DNA of 64,000 nucleotides, taken from the NCBI RefSeq assembly GCF_017939745.1, contig NZ_JAGKQQ010000001.1, positions 2,666,001 through 2,730,000 on the forward strand. The letters are read 5' to 3'. The stretch comes from Gemmata palustris (lineage in GTDB: Bacteria > Planctomycetota > Planctomycetia > Gemmatales > Gemmataceae). How positions within the stretch are numbered: the stretch's first letter is position 1; every line of letters starts with the position of its first letter. Shown piece after piece: positions 1 through 8,491 of this stretch. Position numbers and translations under genes: made by a program. The notes beneath the pieces were generated by a model. The model had not been told where the DNA came from, searched no databases, and saw only the letters and a list, made by a program, of their open reading frames with translations.

Positions 1-1
1 G

Positions 2-1081
2 CCGCTCCGCAACGGGCTCCAGGTGCTCAAGCTCACCGAGGGCCGGGGGGAGTCCGCGACCCGCGCGCGGGGGATGATGGAGCGGCAACTGGCGCACACG
101 GTCCGGCTGATCGACGACCTGCTCGATATCTCGCGCATCAGCCAGAACAAGCTCAACCTGCAGCGCGCGCCGGTCACGCTGGCCGAGGTCGTGGAGAGCG
201 CCGTCGAAACCGCGCGCCCGCTCGTCGACGCGGCCGGGCACGAGCTCACCGTCACCCTGCCCCCGGAGCCCGTGGTCCTCGACGCCGACCTGACCCGGCT
301 GGCGCAGGTGTTCTCGAACCTGCTGACCAACAGCGCGAAGTACACGCCCCAGAACGGCCACATCGCCCTCGACGCGGAACTCGGGTCCGGTTCGCTGGTC
401 GTCACCGTCCGCGACTCGGGGCTGGGCATCCCGGCCGACTACTTGCCGCGCATCTTCGACATGTTCTCGCAGGCCGATCGCGTGGTCGAGCGGGTCTCGG
501 GCGGGCTGGGCATCGGGCTCGCGCTCGTGAAGGGGTTGGTCGAGATGCACGGCGGCACGGTGGAAGCGCGGAGCGACGGCCCCGGGACCGGCAGCACCTT
601 CACCGTTCGATTACCTGTGCCGGCCCGGGTCGTTGAGACTGAACCCGAGGCGCCCGCGCCGGACCCGGTGATCGCTCGGGGGGCCAAACGGCGGGTGCTC
701 GTGGTGGACGACAACCACGACGCGGCCGAATCGCTCGCCCAGCTCCTCGAGCTCCTCGGCAACGAAGTTCACATCGGGCACGACGGCGTCGAAGCGGTCG
801 AAGCCGCCGAGCGCGTGCGCCCCGACCTGATCCTGATGGACGTGGGAATGCCCCGACTGAACGGGCTCGACGCGACCGCCCGAATTCGCGAACAGTCGTG
901 GTCCTCTTCGACCACGATCGTCGCACTCACCGGGTGGGGGCAAGACTCCGACCGCGAACGGACCACCGCGGCGGGTTGCGACGGCCACCTCGTCAAGCCG
1001 GTGCTCCTCGCGGACCTGGAACGGGTGCTCGGCGACACCACGCGCCCGTCGAAGCCCCCCGCCCAGGCGGGCAAGTTTTGA
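2..1081 (+). CDS. Hybrid histidine kinase / response regulator, 5'-truncated by window edge
   Basis: This is the C-terminal part of a hybrid sensor kinase. The frame is open to the window edge and begins PLRNGLQVL, which matches the segment just after the phosphoacceptor His of a HisKA domain, so the His box and any sensor domains lie outside. A HATPase domain follows: N-box [12 protein letters not shown]1 box DSGLGIP, FDMFSQ and the G2 loop [11 protein letters not shown]. The last ~120 residues are a receiver domain with the acidic pair VVDDN, the phosphoacceptor Asp in LILMDVGMP and the conserved Lys in HLVKPV. Phosphate would pass from the kinase His to this receiver Asp. No output domain or neighbouring target gene is visible, so the regulated process is unknown. 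Family assignment is secure. Confidence 0.93.
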   Translation, partial: PLRNGLQVLKLTEGRGESATRARGMMERQLAHTVRLIDDLLDISRISQNKLNLQRAPVTLAEVVESAVETARPLVDAAGHELTVTLPPEPVVLDADLTRLAQVFSNLLTNSAKYTPQNGHIALDAELGSGSLVVTVRDSGLGIPADYLPRIFDMFSQADRVVERVSGGLGIGLALVKGLVEMHGGTVEARSDGPGTGSTFTVRLPVPARVVETEPEAPAPDPVIARGAKRRVLVVDDNHDAAESLAQLLELLGNEVHIGHDGVEAVEAAERVRPDLILMDVGMPRLNGLDATARIREQSWSSSTTIVALTGWGQDSDRERTTAAGCDGHLVKPVLLADLERVLGDTTRPSKPPAQAGKF

Positions 1082-1101
1082 GCGGACCAGGTGCCCGGGT
1101 G

Positions 1102-1239
1102 TCACGGCTCCGTGCGGATTCCCATGCTCTGAACGAGCCCACCCTCAATGCGGTACACGTGCCACACGATTTGGTCGTGCAGCAGATTACCGGCCAGATC
1201 CCGAACAACTGATGAACGGTGACCGCGGTCGGCAGACAT
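1102..1239 (-). pseudogene. Possible remnant of a SnoaL/NTF2-like protein (C-terminal fragment)
   Basis: On the minus strand a short open stretch reads DLAGNLLHDQIVWHVYRIEG and then GLVQSMGIRTEP before a stop. That pattern (a bulky strand, 'HVY.IE.GLV..M.IR') resembles the final beta-hairpin of SnoaL/NTF2-fold proteins. The upstream part is not recognisable, and the cupin gene ends immediately upstream, so this is probably a decayed leftover rather than a working gene. The assignment rests on about 35 residues and could be chance. Confidence 0.3.
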
Positions 1240-1264
1240 CGGAGCGCCTCCTCGGGGTACGCAC

Positions 1265-1720
1265 CTACTTCTTCTTCCGGGGATCGTCCGCGGGGTCGAG
1301 GTACTCGATCGTCCACGGCCCTTGCCCGTGAACCTGGAGGATCGTTTCACCCTTCACATACCCGAAGTGCTTCATGCCCGCTCCCGTGCGCCCGTAGGAG
1401 CCAACGGGCATGGGCTTCGCCGCCTTCTCGTCGAACTTCGCGCCCATACCCAGATAGAGCGTGCCCGCGAGGACCGTCACGCGCTCGTCCTTCGGGTGCG
1501 TGTGCGGCATGATTTTGAACCCATCGGGCATTTTCACGCGCATCACGAACGGCCCGTCTTTGGCCGGGTCGCCCTCCAGCAGAATCATCTTCGCGCCTTT
1601 GGGCAGCGACGGCGGGCCGTCCACCCACTTAATGTCGTCGGGGGTCACGATCTCGTGGTCCTTGTCCGCGTGCGGCGGCGCGCCCACGAGGGCAATTGCG
1701 GTAAGCGTTGCGAGCAGCAT
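1265..1720 (-). CDS. Secreted cupin-domain protein
   Basis: A 151-residue protein with a short hydrophobic N-terminus (LLATLTAIALVGAPP), probably a signal peptide, so it likely acts outside the cytoplasm. The core is a single cupin barrel. The first cupin motif is visible as HTHPKDERVTVLAG, with two His and a Glu placed to bind a metal; the second motif is weaker (G.MKHFGYV). It ends in a basic DPRKKK tail. Small secreted cupins with this layout are common in planctomycetes and are usually annotated only as cupins; the substrate cannot be read from sequence. It stands alone, with no operon partner. Confidence 0.8.
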   Translation of the reverse strand: MLLATLTAIALVGAPPHADKDHEIVTPDDIKWVDGPPSLPKGAKMILLEGDPAKDGPFVMRVKMPDGFKIMPHTHPKDERVTVLAGTLYLGMGAKFDEKAAKPMPVGSYGRTGAGMKHFGYVKGETILQVHGQGPWTIEYLDPADDPRKKK

Positions 1721-2160
1721 GAAGGTACCTCCGGGATGGGCGGCCGTGGCATCATACCGCGAGGGAGCGCGCGAGCAAACGCACTGCGTTCAGGTGAAGT
1801 CGGTCAACGAGTGCGTTTGGAGGCGGGAGAAATAAACCCGCCCGGGTCGGGGAAGCGAGGGCACGGGGCGGCCTCACCCAACCCGGGCGGTGTTCCGAAG
1901 GCGAACCGGAACTGGCTTAAGGATGTTTCGTAGACTGACCGCGGCGAGGTGGGTCAGTGATAGCTGAGGCAGCTTGGGCGGGATGCAGTAATCGTAGTAG
2001 ATGTTCCGTAAGTGTGTTAAGATTTTGCCTGATTGTTACAAGACGCGAATATTGTTGTGGGCTCTAATACCACACCCCACTCAATCGCAAGCACAGCCAC
2101 GTTGTGTCCGAATCTCGGACTGACAGGGCTTTTCCTGACACAATTTTGGCCCGCTAACTA

Positions 2161-2189
2161 TTAGCACCACAGGGATTGCTGAGTATATT
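2161..2189 (+). promoter_or_regulatory. Candidate sigma-70-like promoter for a small RNA
   Basis: TTAGCA (2161-2166) and TATATT (2184-2189) are separated by exactly 17 bases, matching the consensus at 4/6 and 5/6 positions. The predicted start, about 7 bases after the -10 box, falls where a terminator-type stem begins. No plus-strand gene follows. The prediction is by eye and planctomycete promoters are poorly characterised. Confidence 0.35.
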
Positions 2190-2195
2190 TCCTGT

Positions 2196-2260
2196 AGACC
2201 GGCCGCGGTCAACGAGGTGAATGGGCGACGCCTCGACGATTTGCGGCCGGTCCTTTTTTT
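2196..2260 (+). ncRNA. Candidate small RNA ending in an intrinsic terminator
   Basis: A 10-bp perfect G+C-rich stem (gaccggccgc at 2197-2206 with gcggccggtc at 2243-2252) is followed by C and seven T residues (2254-2260), the form of a Rho-independent terminator read rightwards. A promoter-like pair of boxes lies directly upstream, so a ~65-nt transcript is plausible. The 36-nt loop holds a further pairing (gaggtg with cgcctc). The nearest plus-strand gene ends more than 1 kb upstream, so the terminator does not obviously serve a protein gene. It lies just past the 3' end of the minus-strand small secreted protein gene. Confidence 0.35.
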
Positions 2261-2297
2261 GCGCGCATCCGAGCACACTGCTTTCATCACTTCTCGA

Positions 2298-2543
2298 TTA
2301 AAACTCCCGAATCTCAACCCGATACCCCGCGTGACGCAGGCGAATCGCAACCAGTTCGGCCGGAGCGTGAAGTCGGTACACACCGTGACTCTTCCAGCCC
2401 TCAGATCCGCGATAGGCCAGCACCTCGAACCGGTGGTGCGGTAACAGTGCCGGCGGACTGGCGTCAGCAATAGTTGGGATCGAGGTCACGCCAGCGACGG
2501 TTGCAGTAGCAGCCACAACAGACAACATCATTTTGCGAATCAT
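2298..2543 (-). CDS. Small secreted protein of unknown function
   Basis: An 81-residue protein. The first ~28 residues form a signal peptide: basic MIRK, a hydrophobic stretch of Ala/Val/Thr, and a likely cleavage near IADASP. The mature part is about 50 residues with His, Arg and aromatic residues (LPHHRFEVLAYRG, GYRVEIREF). The repeated short beta-like strands suggest a small exported domain. I do not recognise the family. The signal peptide and high-G+C codon use support a real gene, but it is short. Confidence 0.5.
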   Translation of the reverse strand: MIRKMMLSVVAATATVAGVTSIPTIADASPPALLPHHRFEVLAYRGSEGWKSHGVYRLHAPAELVAIRLRHAGYRVEIREF

Positions 2544-2729
2544 GGCTCATCCTCGTTCGGGGTCGGCGTCATGCCGGCCCTTCTGCGAGTAGAACGGTGC
2601 GATCCGGGCGCGTTGCGCTCGACCCATACGACTTTCATCGCGATTTTAGCTGAGAAAACCGGCGGTTGGGTAAACCGCGCGTGGTGCGAATGGCGCGGAG
2701 AAGAGCGGCAACTTGGGACATGCACGAGG

Positions 2730-2890
2730 CGTATGGGCGAACGGCCGGTGTGAGCCGGCCGGTGAAGACAGCGCCCACAATTAGGGGGCTTCACCTCGTC
2801 GTTGACACGCCCGGAGTCGATCAGGGCTGCGAACACCAATTCGGCGAGGAGCTTTCACCGGCCGGCTCACACCGGCCGTTCGCCTATACG
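2730..2890. repeat. Long inverted repeat downstream of dabA
   Basis: Two 37-base arms (2730-2766 and 2854-2890) pair with a single mismatch (2735/2885); the inner 31 bp are perfect. Each arm holds the short palindrome ccggccgg. The right arm ends 5 bp from the dabA stop codon. The 87-bp spacer shows no gene. The 15-mer caccggccgttcgcc from the right arm recurs at about 8454-8468, so the arms may belong to a dispersed repeat family. It could form a cruciform or help end dabA transcription. Confidence 0.8.
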
Positions 2891-2895
2891 ACCGA

Positions 2896-5800
2896 TCACG
2901 CGGAACTGATCTCCGCGAACTCCAAGTGGTTCCGACAGTGCCGATACCAGTCGGCCGACGAAGCAGCCGTCGGGAGCCGAGACTCGAGCGGGCGGTACGG
3001 GCGGAAGTCGCCGTTCTCGTACAGCCTGATGTCGTTCGAGTTCGGGGACTGGACGGCCAGTTGCACCCAGCCGTTCTGGGTCATGGCCTTCCCCATCGGG
3101 TTGCCGTTGAGCACCTTGTGCATGATCTCGGGCGTGGTCTCGCACACGATGAGCAGGCGCACCGGTTCGTGGATCTCGACCATCTGCCAGGGTAACCCGG
3201 TGCGCAGGTCGCTCGCCGCGCCGTCCATCACGCCGAGCAGCGCCGTGATGTTGTGCGGGAGCTTGGTCCCGCACCCGTACCCCGGCGAATCGGTGTGCGA
3301 GAAGTAGTATTCGAGGTTGATCCCGCCGCACACCGGGAAGATCGCCGCCATTGTGCGGGCCAGGATGGTGCCGTTTTCATCATCCTGGGTCGGGTCGTAT
3401 GCGGTCAGGAACGCGCGCCGGTCGAGGAACAGCCCGCGCGTGCGGCCCCGGCGCCCGACGTGGGTGACGGCGTTGGTCGCGTGCCCCAGTTCCGGCCGCG
3501 TTTGGGCCAGATCCTCGCTCCGCTCTTCGACGTGGCGCCGGGCTTCCGCGGGGGTCAGATCGAGGGGCGCGGACATGAACCGCCGGCAGCGCTCGTGTGC
3601 GTTTCGTTCCAGCGCCTGTTCGATCTCGGAGCACGCCCGGTTGAACTCCGCCCGGTGCGTGTCCGGCACGCGGTCGAGGTCGAACAGGGTGACCGAGTCG
3701 TTGCACGTGTTGTGGAACCCGCCCACGAACCACGTCGAGTCCGGGATGGCGATGCCGCTCTGTTCGAGGCGCCGGCGCACCCGCGGGTCGTTGAGCACCT
3801 GGGCCGCCCCGCGGCCGTTCGGCGCGCCCGGCGAGCCCCCGCACGCCCCGCAGTCGTAGGCGGACCGGTGCGGGTTGTTCATGCTGGACGAACCGTGCCC
3901 GACCGTGAACACGAGGCGGGCGAAGTTCCCGGTCAGTCCCAGGTCGCGGAGCAGGCGCTCGGCGCTCGCCACCAGTTCGTCGAGCGTGAACCCGAGGCTC
4001 CCGTTCGTGGGGCCGGGCGTACACCCCATCTCGCGTTCGAGCACGAGCCGGGTCCGGGACGTGGGGGCAACGATCCGCCCGAACCGGTTGCGCGCGCGGG
4101 CCGTCAACCGGGGAAAGAGCGTTCGGGCCACCAGTGGAATCGAAGCGAGGAACCCGAGGGCGCCGGCGAGCACCGTCCCGAGCGCCAGCGAGCGGCTCCC
4201 GATGTGCGCCTGGTGCGCGGCCCGGCCGAGAACCCGGTGGGTTCTGCGCACCCGATTGTGCGCGTGCTCCAGGCTCTCGTCGGGGCGCTCCGCGACCCAG
4301 TGTTTCGGCGTCATCACGATCGGGCAGAGCGGGATGAAGTGGGCGTCGTTCGCCCCCTTGTAGTACATCGGGAGCGCGAAGAACCCGGCCGCGCCGAACG
4401 TCTCGCACTCCGGGGCGACTTCTTCCAGGTGCCGGCGGAACGATTCCTCGCGCTCGTCGAGACACGTCACGATTTGGAACCGCGCCGCGTGCGGCTTCTT
4501 GGGCGCGTGGAGAGCAAGGGCGTCGAGCACTTGTGCCCGGAACCGGGCCTCGTATGCGAGGTGAAACACCCGGCGCCGCGGGACGTCCGAGAACCCTTCC
4601 ACTTCGCGCACGAGCGTGTCCCACGCGGCCGGGGTCAGCCACGCGGCCAGTTCGTCCGGCGACCAGCCGAGCACCTGGGCGAGTTGGAAGATCGGGAACG
4701 CGCGCATCTGCGGCGTCGGCGGAACCCACGGTTTGAGCCGCGCCCGCAGGTGCGCCCGCAGTTCCGTGAGCGGCCCCGTGTAGTCGAGCGCCTCGCGCGC
4801 CGCGTTCTCGACCGCGAGGCGCTCGAGGAGCAAGCGCACCGCAACGAACTCGTGCAGACTCCCCGCTTTCGGCGGGGTGGGGAGCCGGTCGCGGCGCTCC
4901 TCGGTCTGGTGAATCATCCCGCCCCAGCCGCGGAGCGAGAGGAGCATCGCGGCGGTGTATGCGTCCCATTCGGTTTCGGGAACGCCCAACGCCGTCAGCG
5001 ACGCGCACGCCGATTCGAGCGGGGCAACGTTCCCATCAAGGAGCCGGGCCAGTTCGGTGTCCAACCCCCGGAGCCACCGATTGGGCACACGGGACGACTC
5101 GCGGTACAGCGCGCCGAACGTGCGGAAGAACCCCTCCTCGCGGTTCGGGAGCGGCCAGTGCGCGACCCCTTGATCCAGGAACGCGGCGCAGAACCGGGTC
5201 AGGAGTTCGTTCACGGGGATGTCGGTATCGGCCCCGGCCACCGCCAGGAGCAGGTCACGATGGCGGACCGGTACCGGCGGCGCGGACGCCGTCTGCGGAA
5301 CGCCCCGCACCCCTTCGAGACAACTGTGCCAGAGCGACTCGAGGGCACACGCCTCCCAGACCTCCTCGGGCAGCATATCAACGCCATCGCCCCCGAACTC
5401 TTCCAGCACACGAACCAACCACGCCGGGCGCTCGGCGGAGTTGTTCCCGCGGAGGTCGCGCATCGCCCACCGGCGGGTCTCGCCGATCAGCTTGGACCGG
5501 GCCGCCGCGGACGCTTCCGGGCGCACCCGGCGCAGTGCATCGGTCTCCTCAATGAACCACTGCAGTTCGGCCTCGTTCCGCACGTCCTGCAACGGGTACT
5601 GGAGCAGCGCCAGGCGCAGGTCCAGCTTCGTTCCGTAAGGCGGGAACGGCTCCGCGGCCCGCGTGCCGAGGTCGCTCGCCAGCACCGCGCGCAAGTCCTC
5701 GAACCGAATGCGCCCGCGCACGAGTGCGTCGCGGTACCGATCCTCGGTCATGTACGGTTCACACCCGAACAACTTGGCCCCGTGCTCGACCGCTTCCAAG

Positions 5801-5979
5801 AACGGCATGTGCTCGAAGGCGTGGAGCGTGTTGTGGTGAATGAAGACCGAGATCGGCCCCTGAGCGGGGAGCAAGTGCGCGGCGTGATCGATTGTTTGGC
5901 GGAGCCGGTCTGTGGGCGGGTCGGAACCCGGCCCGTGTGAGGAGGGGAGGTCGGAATGCGCGGGATTCTTTGCAGCCAT
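2896..5979 (-). CDS. dabA: Inorganic carbon transporter subunit DabA (DUF2309/UPF0753)
   Basis: A 1027-residue DUF2309 protein. In the DAB system DabA is a carbonic-anhydrase-like subunit that works with the membrane ion-pump subunit DabB to drive uptake of CO2 as bicarbonate. The N-terminal family signature is present (GPISVFIHHNTLHAFEHMPF, residues 41-60). The zinc ligands defined for this family are kept with the right spacing: Cys506 and Asp508 (TCLDERE), and His695 and Cys710 (VGHGSSS to DCGACGG), 15 residues apart. A moderately hydrophobic stretch lies near 595-620. DabB (NuoL-like) is normally adjacent but is not in the flanks here: upstream is 587 bp of apparently non-coding DNA, downstream a small secreted protein. 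Confidence 0.94.
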   Translation of the reverse strand: MAAKNPAHSDLPSSHGPGSDPPTDRLRQTIDHAAHLLPAQGPISVFIHHNTLHAFEHMPFLEAVEHGAKLFGCEPYMTEDRYRDALVRGRIRFEDLRAVLASDLGTRAAEPFPPYGTKLDLRLALLQYPLQDVRNEAELQWFIEETDALRRVRPEASAAARSKLIGETRRWAMRDLRGNNSAERPAWLVRVLEEFGGDGVDMLPEEVWEACALESLWHSCLEGVRGVPQTASAPPVPVRHRDLLLAVAGADTDIPVNELLTRFCAAFLDQGVAHWPLPNREEGFFRTFGALYRESSRVPNRWLRGLDTELARLLDGNVAPLESACASLTALGVPETEWDAYTAAMLLSLRGWGGMIHQTEERRDRLPTPPKAGSLHEFVAVRLLLERLAVENAAREALDYTGPLTELRAHLRARLKPWVPPTPQMRAFPIFQLAQVLGWSPDELAAWLTPAAWDTLVREVEGFSDVPRRRVFHLAYEARFRAQVLDALALHAPKKPHAARFQIVTCLDEREESFRRHLEEVAPECETFGAAGFFALPMYYKGANDAHFIPLCPIVMTPKHWVAERPDESLEHAHNRVRRTHRVLGRAAHQAHIGSRSLALGTVLAGALGFLASIPLVARTLFPRLTARARNRFGRIVAPTSRTRLVLEREMGCTPGPTNGSLGFTLDELVASAERLLRDLGLTGNFARLVFTVGHGSSSMNNPHRSAYDCGACGGSPGAPNGRGAAQVLNDPRVRRRLEQSGIAIPDSTWFVGGFHNTCNDSVTLFDLDRVPDTHRAEFNRACSEIEQALERNAHERCRRFMSAPLDLTPAEARRHVEERSEDLAQTRPELGHATNAVTHVGRRGRTRGLFLDRRAFLTAYDPTQDDENGTILARTMAAIFPVCGGINLEYYFSHTDSPGYGCGTKLPHNITALLGVMDGAASDLRTGLPWQMVEIHEPVRLLIVCETTPEIMHKVLNGNPMGKAMTQNGWVQLAVQSPNSNDIRLYENGDFRPYRPLESRLPTAASSADWYRHCRNHLEFAEISSA

Positions 5980-6566
5980 AGCTCGCCGCGGTAGTATTTA
6001 GGTAAGGACCGAGAAGAGGCTGCAACTCAAGTGCCAACCTTACAGTGCCGTCTAATTGGGCACTTCGGATGCGCCAATTGCGTTCGTTAATCGTGTGTCG
6101 AGCGCACAAGATCTACTCTTCACCAGTTCTATGCAAGTGCTCTACAGCAATATCGCCTGATAATGGGCGATCCGCGCTTAATTTAGGCACATCATCGGCG
6201 AGTGTGACTCCCATAATCCCAGCAACAAAACTGAGTGCTCGAAATACGCGCTGAGTGCTAACAGCGCAGAGTCAAACTCCACTGGTTGAATAGCAGCCGG
6301 GGTGGACGCGCCGGGGCCATGCGGGGGCGCACCTGACCAATGCCTTTGTCCAGCGATTGAACACGAGGTGACCTCTTTTTCTCCGGTAGGGGCACGATGT
6401 AAGCACGCCGGTGTGAGGCGGGTGGCGCAAAGTTTCGTGATTGTAACACCTGGCTCGAATCTCCCGGACGGCGTTGTGAACGCGCTTCGATTTGGGGTAG
6501 CATCTCTCTGCTTCGCTCCCGCTGAGGCGCGGGGCCGGCTATCCACCACTCCAGGAGGGGCACGTC
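5980..6566. other. 587-bp divergent intergenic region
   Basis: Lies between the divergently read dabA and the HEAT/CXXCH protein gene and must hold both promoters. G+C is visibly lower in the first half. I see no protein gene, hairpin or clear promoter consensus. A GGAGG-type ribosome site (ccaggagggg, ~6550) precedes the rightward gene. Confidence 0.4.
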
Positions 6567-8246
6567 ATGACCGGCTGTCGGAAGTCGATTCAGTGTGTTG
6601 CCGGAGTTTTCGCGGTCGCGTTCCTTAGCGCGGCTCAACCGCCAGACGCGCCGCCGGCACCACCCGGTTCCGTTCCGGGAACACCGCTGCCTGCGCCCAC
6701 GGTCCCCGCACCCGCGAACCAATTACCCGCTTTCCAACCCGGCCCCGGTCCCGCGCCGAACCCGCCGCCGGCTCTTCCGCCCGGTATGCCGGGTGCTCCG
6801 CCTGTTCACCGGTTTGTGTTCAAGATCGATCCGAAAACGCCGGTCAAGGATCTGCTCCCGGCTCCGCCGAAGGTCGCACCGGTTAGCGGGCCGGCACTCA
6901 CCGACGATCTGAAGAAGGTGGTCGAAGTCGAGTTCCAGGCGAAGCCGGAAAAGGTGTCGCCGGAGGCGAAGCTCGCCGAGCGAACCGCGCACCAGATCGC
7001 GAAGATCAACCACATGAACGCGAAGAAGACCGATGCGTTCATGTCCGCGTTCCTGGAGAGCCGGCCGGACCTCGCCGGGTTACCGTTCGCGATGGGCGAT
7101 GATTGCCGCGTCGACGGCGAGCGCGCCAAATACTTCGCGCAGGCGGTGAGCACCGTGCGCCAGGCGCTCGGTTCCGGCCAAGTTGCGGCGACGACGGTCC
7201 GGGGTTTCGGTCAAACGGGTGGCGCCGGCTTCGTGGTGACGAACTTCCAGCCCGCACAGGCACCGGACGTGCTAACCAGCGTCCCGCCTCTGCAGGCCGT
7301 CAGCGCGCCGCAATCGTTCTGGCAGCAGTACACCACGCTCTGCGACCAAGAGGACGCGGCCCGCGGGCGCGCCGACAAGGACGCGACCGAACACGTCACG
7401 CTCGCGCGTATGGCCGCCCTCGCGCAGATGCTCGCACCCGAGGCGCCCGAGATTCGCCTGGGACTGGTGAAGTACCTCGCGGGCGTATCACACATCGAGT
7501 CGTCCAAGTCACTGGCCCGCCTGGTTCTCTTCTCCCCGGAAGACGACGTGCGCGCGGCCGCAATCGCGGCCCTCAAGGTACGCCGCGAGAAGGACTACAC
7601 CGACGTGCTGGTGAAGGGGCTGCGCTACCCGTTCCCCGCGGTGGCCAAGCGCGCGACGGAGGCGATCACCAAGCTCGAGCGCACGGACCTCATTCCCGAA
7701 CTGCTCGCGGTCCTCGACGCGACCGATCCGCGGATGCCCGTGACGAAAGAAGTGGCCGGAAAGAAGAGCACGGTGGCGCTCGAAATGGTGAAGGTGAACC
7801 ACCACCGCAACTGCCTCATGTGTCACGCGCCGACCGGTTCCGGCACCCCGAACCCGAACGCGATTTCGGCCGAGGTCGCGATCCAGGGGCAACCGCTCCC
7901 GGCCCCGGCCGAGGGGTACCGCCAGTCCACGCCGGAACTGATGATCCGCCTGGACGTGACTTACTTGCGGCAGGACTTCTCCGCGCTGCTGCCGGTCAAG
8001 GAGGCGCACCCGTGGCCGGAGATGCAGCGGTTCGACTTCTTCGTTCGCGAGCGCAAGCTGACCGAGGACGAAGCCGAAACCTATCGCACCCAACTCGCGC
8101 CGAAGGAGGCGGGAGTGCTGTCACCGTACCACAAGGCCGCACTGACCGCGCTCCGCGATCTCACCGGCAAGGACGCGGCCCCGACCGCGGAGGCGTGGAA
8201 GAAGCTCCTCGGCCTCGCGACCAAACCTGTGGTAACGCGCGGGTGA
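6567..8246 (+). CDS. Secreted Pro-rich protein with HEAT-like repeats and a CXXCH motif
   Basis: 559 residues. A signal peptide (residues 1-22) is followed by a Pro/Ala-rich linker (23-80). Residues ~285-385 contain alpha-helical pairs of HEAT/PBS type (DVRAAAIAALK, PFPAVAKRATEAI). A single CLMCH motif at 416-420, preceded by HHRN, is a possible covalent haem-c site. The remainder is alpha-helical and of unknown type. A GGAGG site just upstream supports the start. Planctomycetes encode many exported proteins combining CXXCH with protein-interaction repeats; the function of this one is not known. It could be an electron carrier or a structural protein, and CXXCH may bind metal rather than haem. 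Confidence 0.75.
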   Translation: MTGCRKSIQCVAGVFAVAFLSAAQPPDAPPAPPGSVPGTPLPAPTVPAPANQLPAFQPGPGPAPNPPPALPPGMPGAPPVHRFVFKIDPKTPVKDLLPAPPKVAPVSGPALTDDLKKVVEVEFQAKPEKVSPEAKLAERTAHQIAKINHMNAKKTDAFMSAFLESRPDLAGLPFAMGDDCRVDGERAKYFAQAVSTVRQALGSGQVAATTVRGFGQTGGAGFVVTNFQPAQAPDVLTSVPPLQAVSAPQSFWQQYTTLCDQEDAARGRADKDATEHVTLARMAALAQMLAPEAPEIRLGLVKYLAGVSHIESSKSLARLVLFSPEDDVRAAAIAALKVRREKDYTDVLVKGLRYPFPAVAKRATEAITKLERTDLIPELLAVLDATDPRMPVTKEVAGKKSTVALEMVKVNHHRNCLMCHAPTGSGTPNPNAISAEVAIQGQPLPAPAEGYRQSTPELMIRLDVTYLRQDFSALLPVKEAHPWPEMQRFDFFVRERKLTEDEAETYRTQLAPKEAGVLSPYHKAALTALRDLTGKDAAPTAEAWKKLLGLATKPVVTRG

Positions 8247-8380
8247 CGTGACCTTCCGGCGCCCCGTCGCTCAGAATGTGACGATGGGGCACGGAACGTT
8301 CGGCCCGCGCACTTCCGTTTGCAAATCCTGTTTATCCCGTCAAATCCCTTGCCTTGCTGAAATTCTTGGTACGAGTGACG

Positions 8381-8411
8381 GCCCACCGGTAGTTAGCAGC
8401 TACCGGCGGGC
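8381..8411. terminator. Hairpin between convergent genes
   Basis: gcccaccggtag (8381-8392) pairs with ctaccggcgggc (8400-8411) with one mismatch and a 7-base loop. It sits between the end of the rightward HEAT/CXXCH gene and the end of the leftward ychF, where a two-way terminator would be expected. No long T-tract follows, so it may equally be a dispersed palindrome. Just left, 8315-8336 carries a half-copy of the 'aaatcctgtttatcccgtc' type repeat, related to the pair near 49.8 kb. Confidence 0.4.
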
Positions 8412-8491
8412 TTACGCCGCGCCGTTCGCCAAGCGCACCAACTCGTCGGCCGGCACCGGCCGTTCGCCCAAATCTCTGGCTGGTCACCGGG

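Larger units (their letters stand above)
1721..2297. other. 577-bp intergenic region, partly lower G+C
   Basis: No convincing protein-coding gene. It holds a small hairpin (actgacc/ggtcagt, 1934-1958) and, towards the right end, a promoter-terminator cassette described separately. The remainder shows no recognisable signal. Confidence 0.5.

Noticed and set aside
3253-5940. An 895-codon open frame on the plus strand opposite dabA
   Set aside because: It is a shadow of the high-G+C dabA gene: composition is Arg/Pro/Glu-rich without any domain, while dabA has full family motifs on the other strand.
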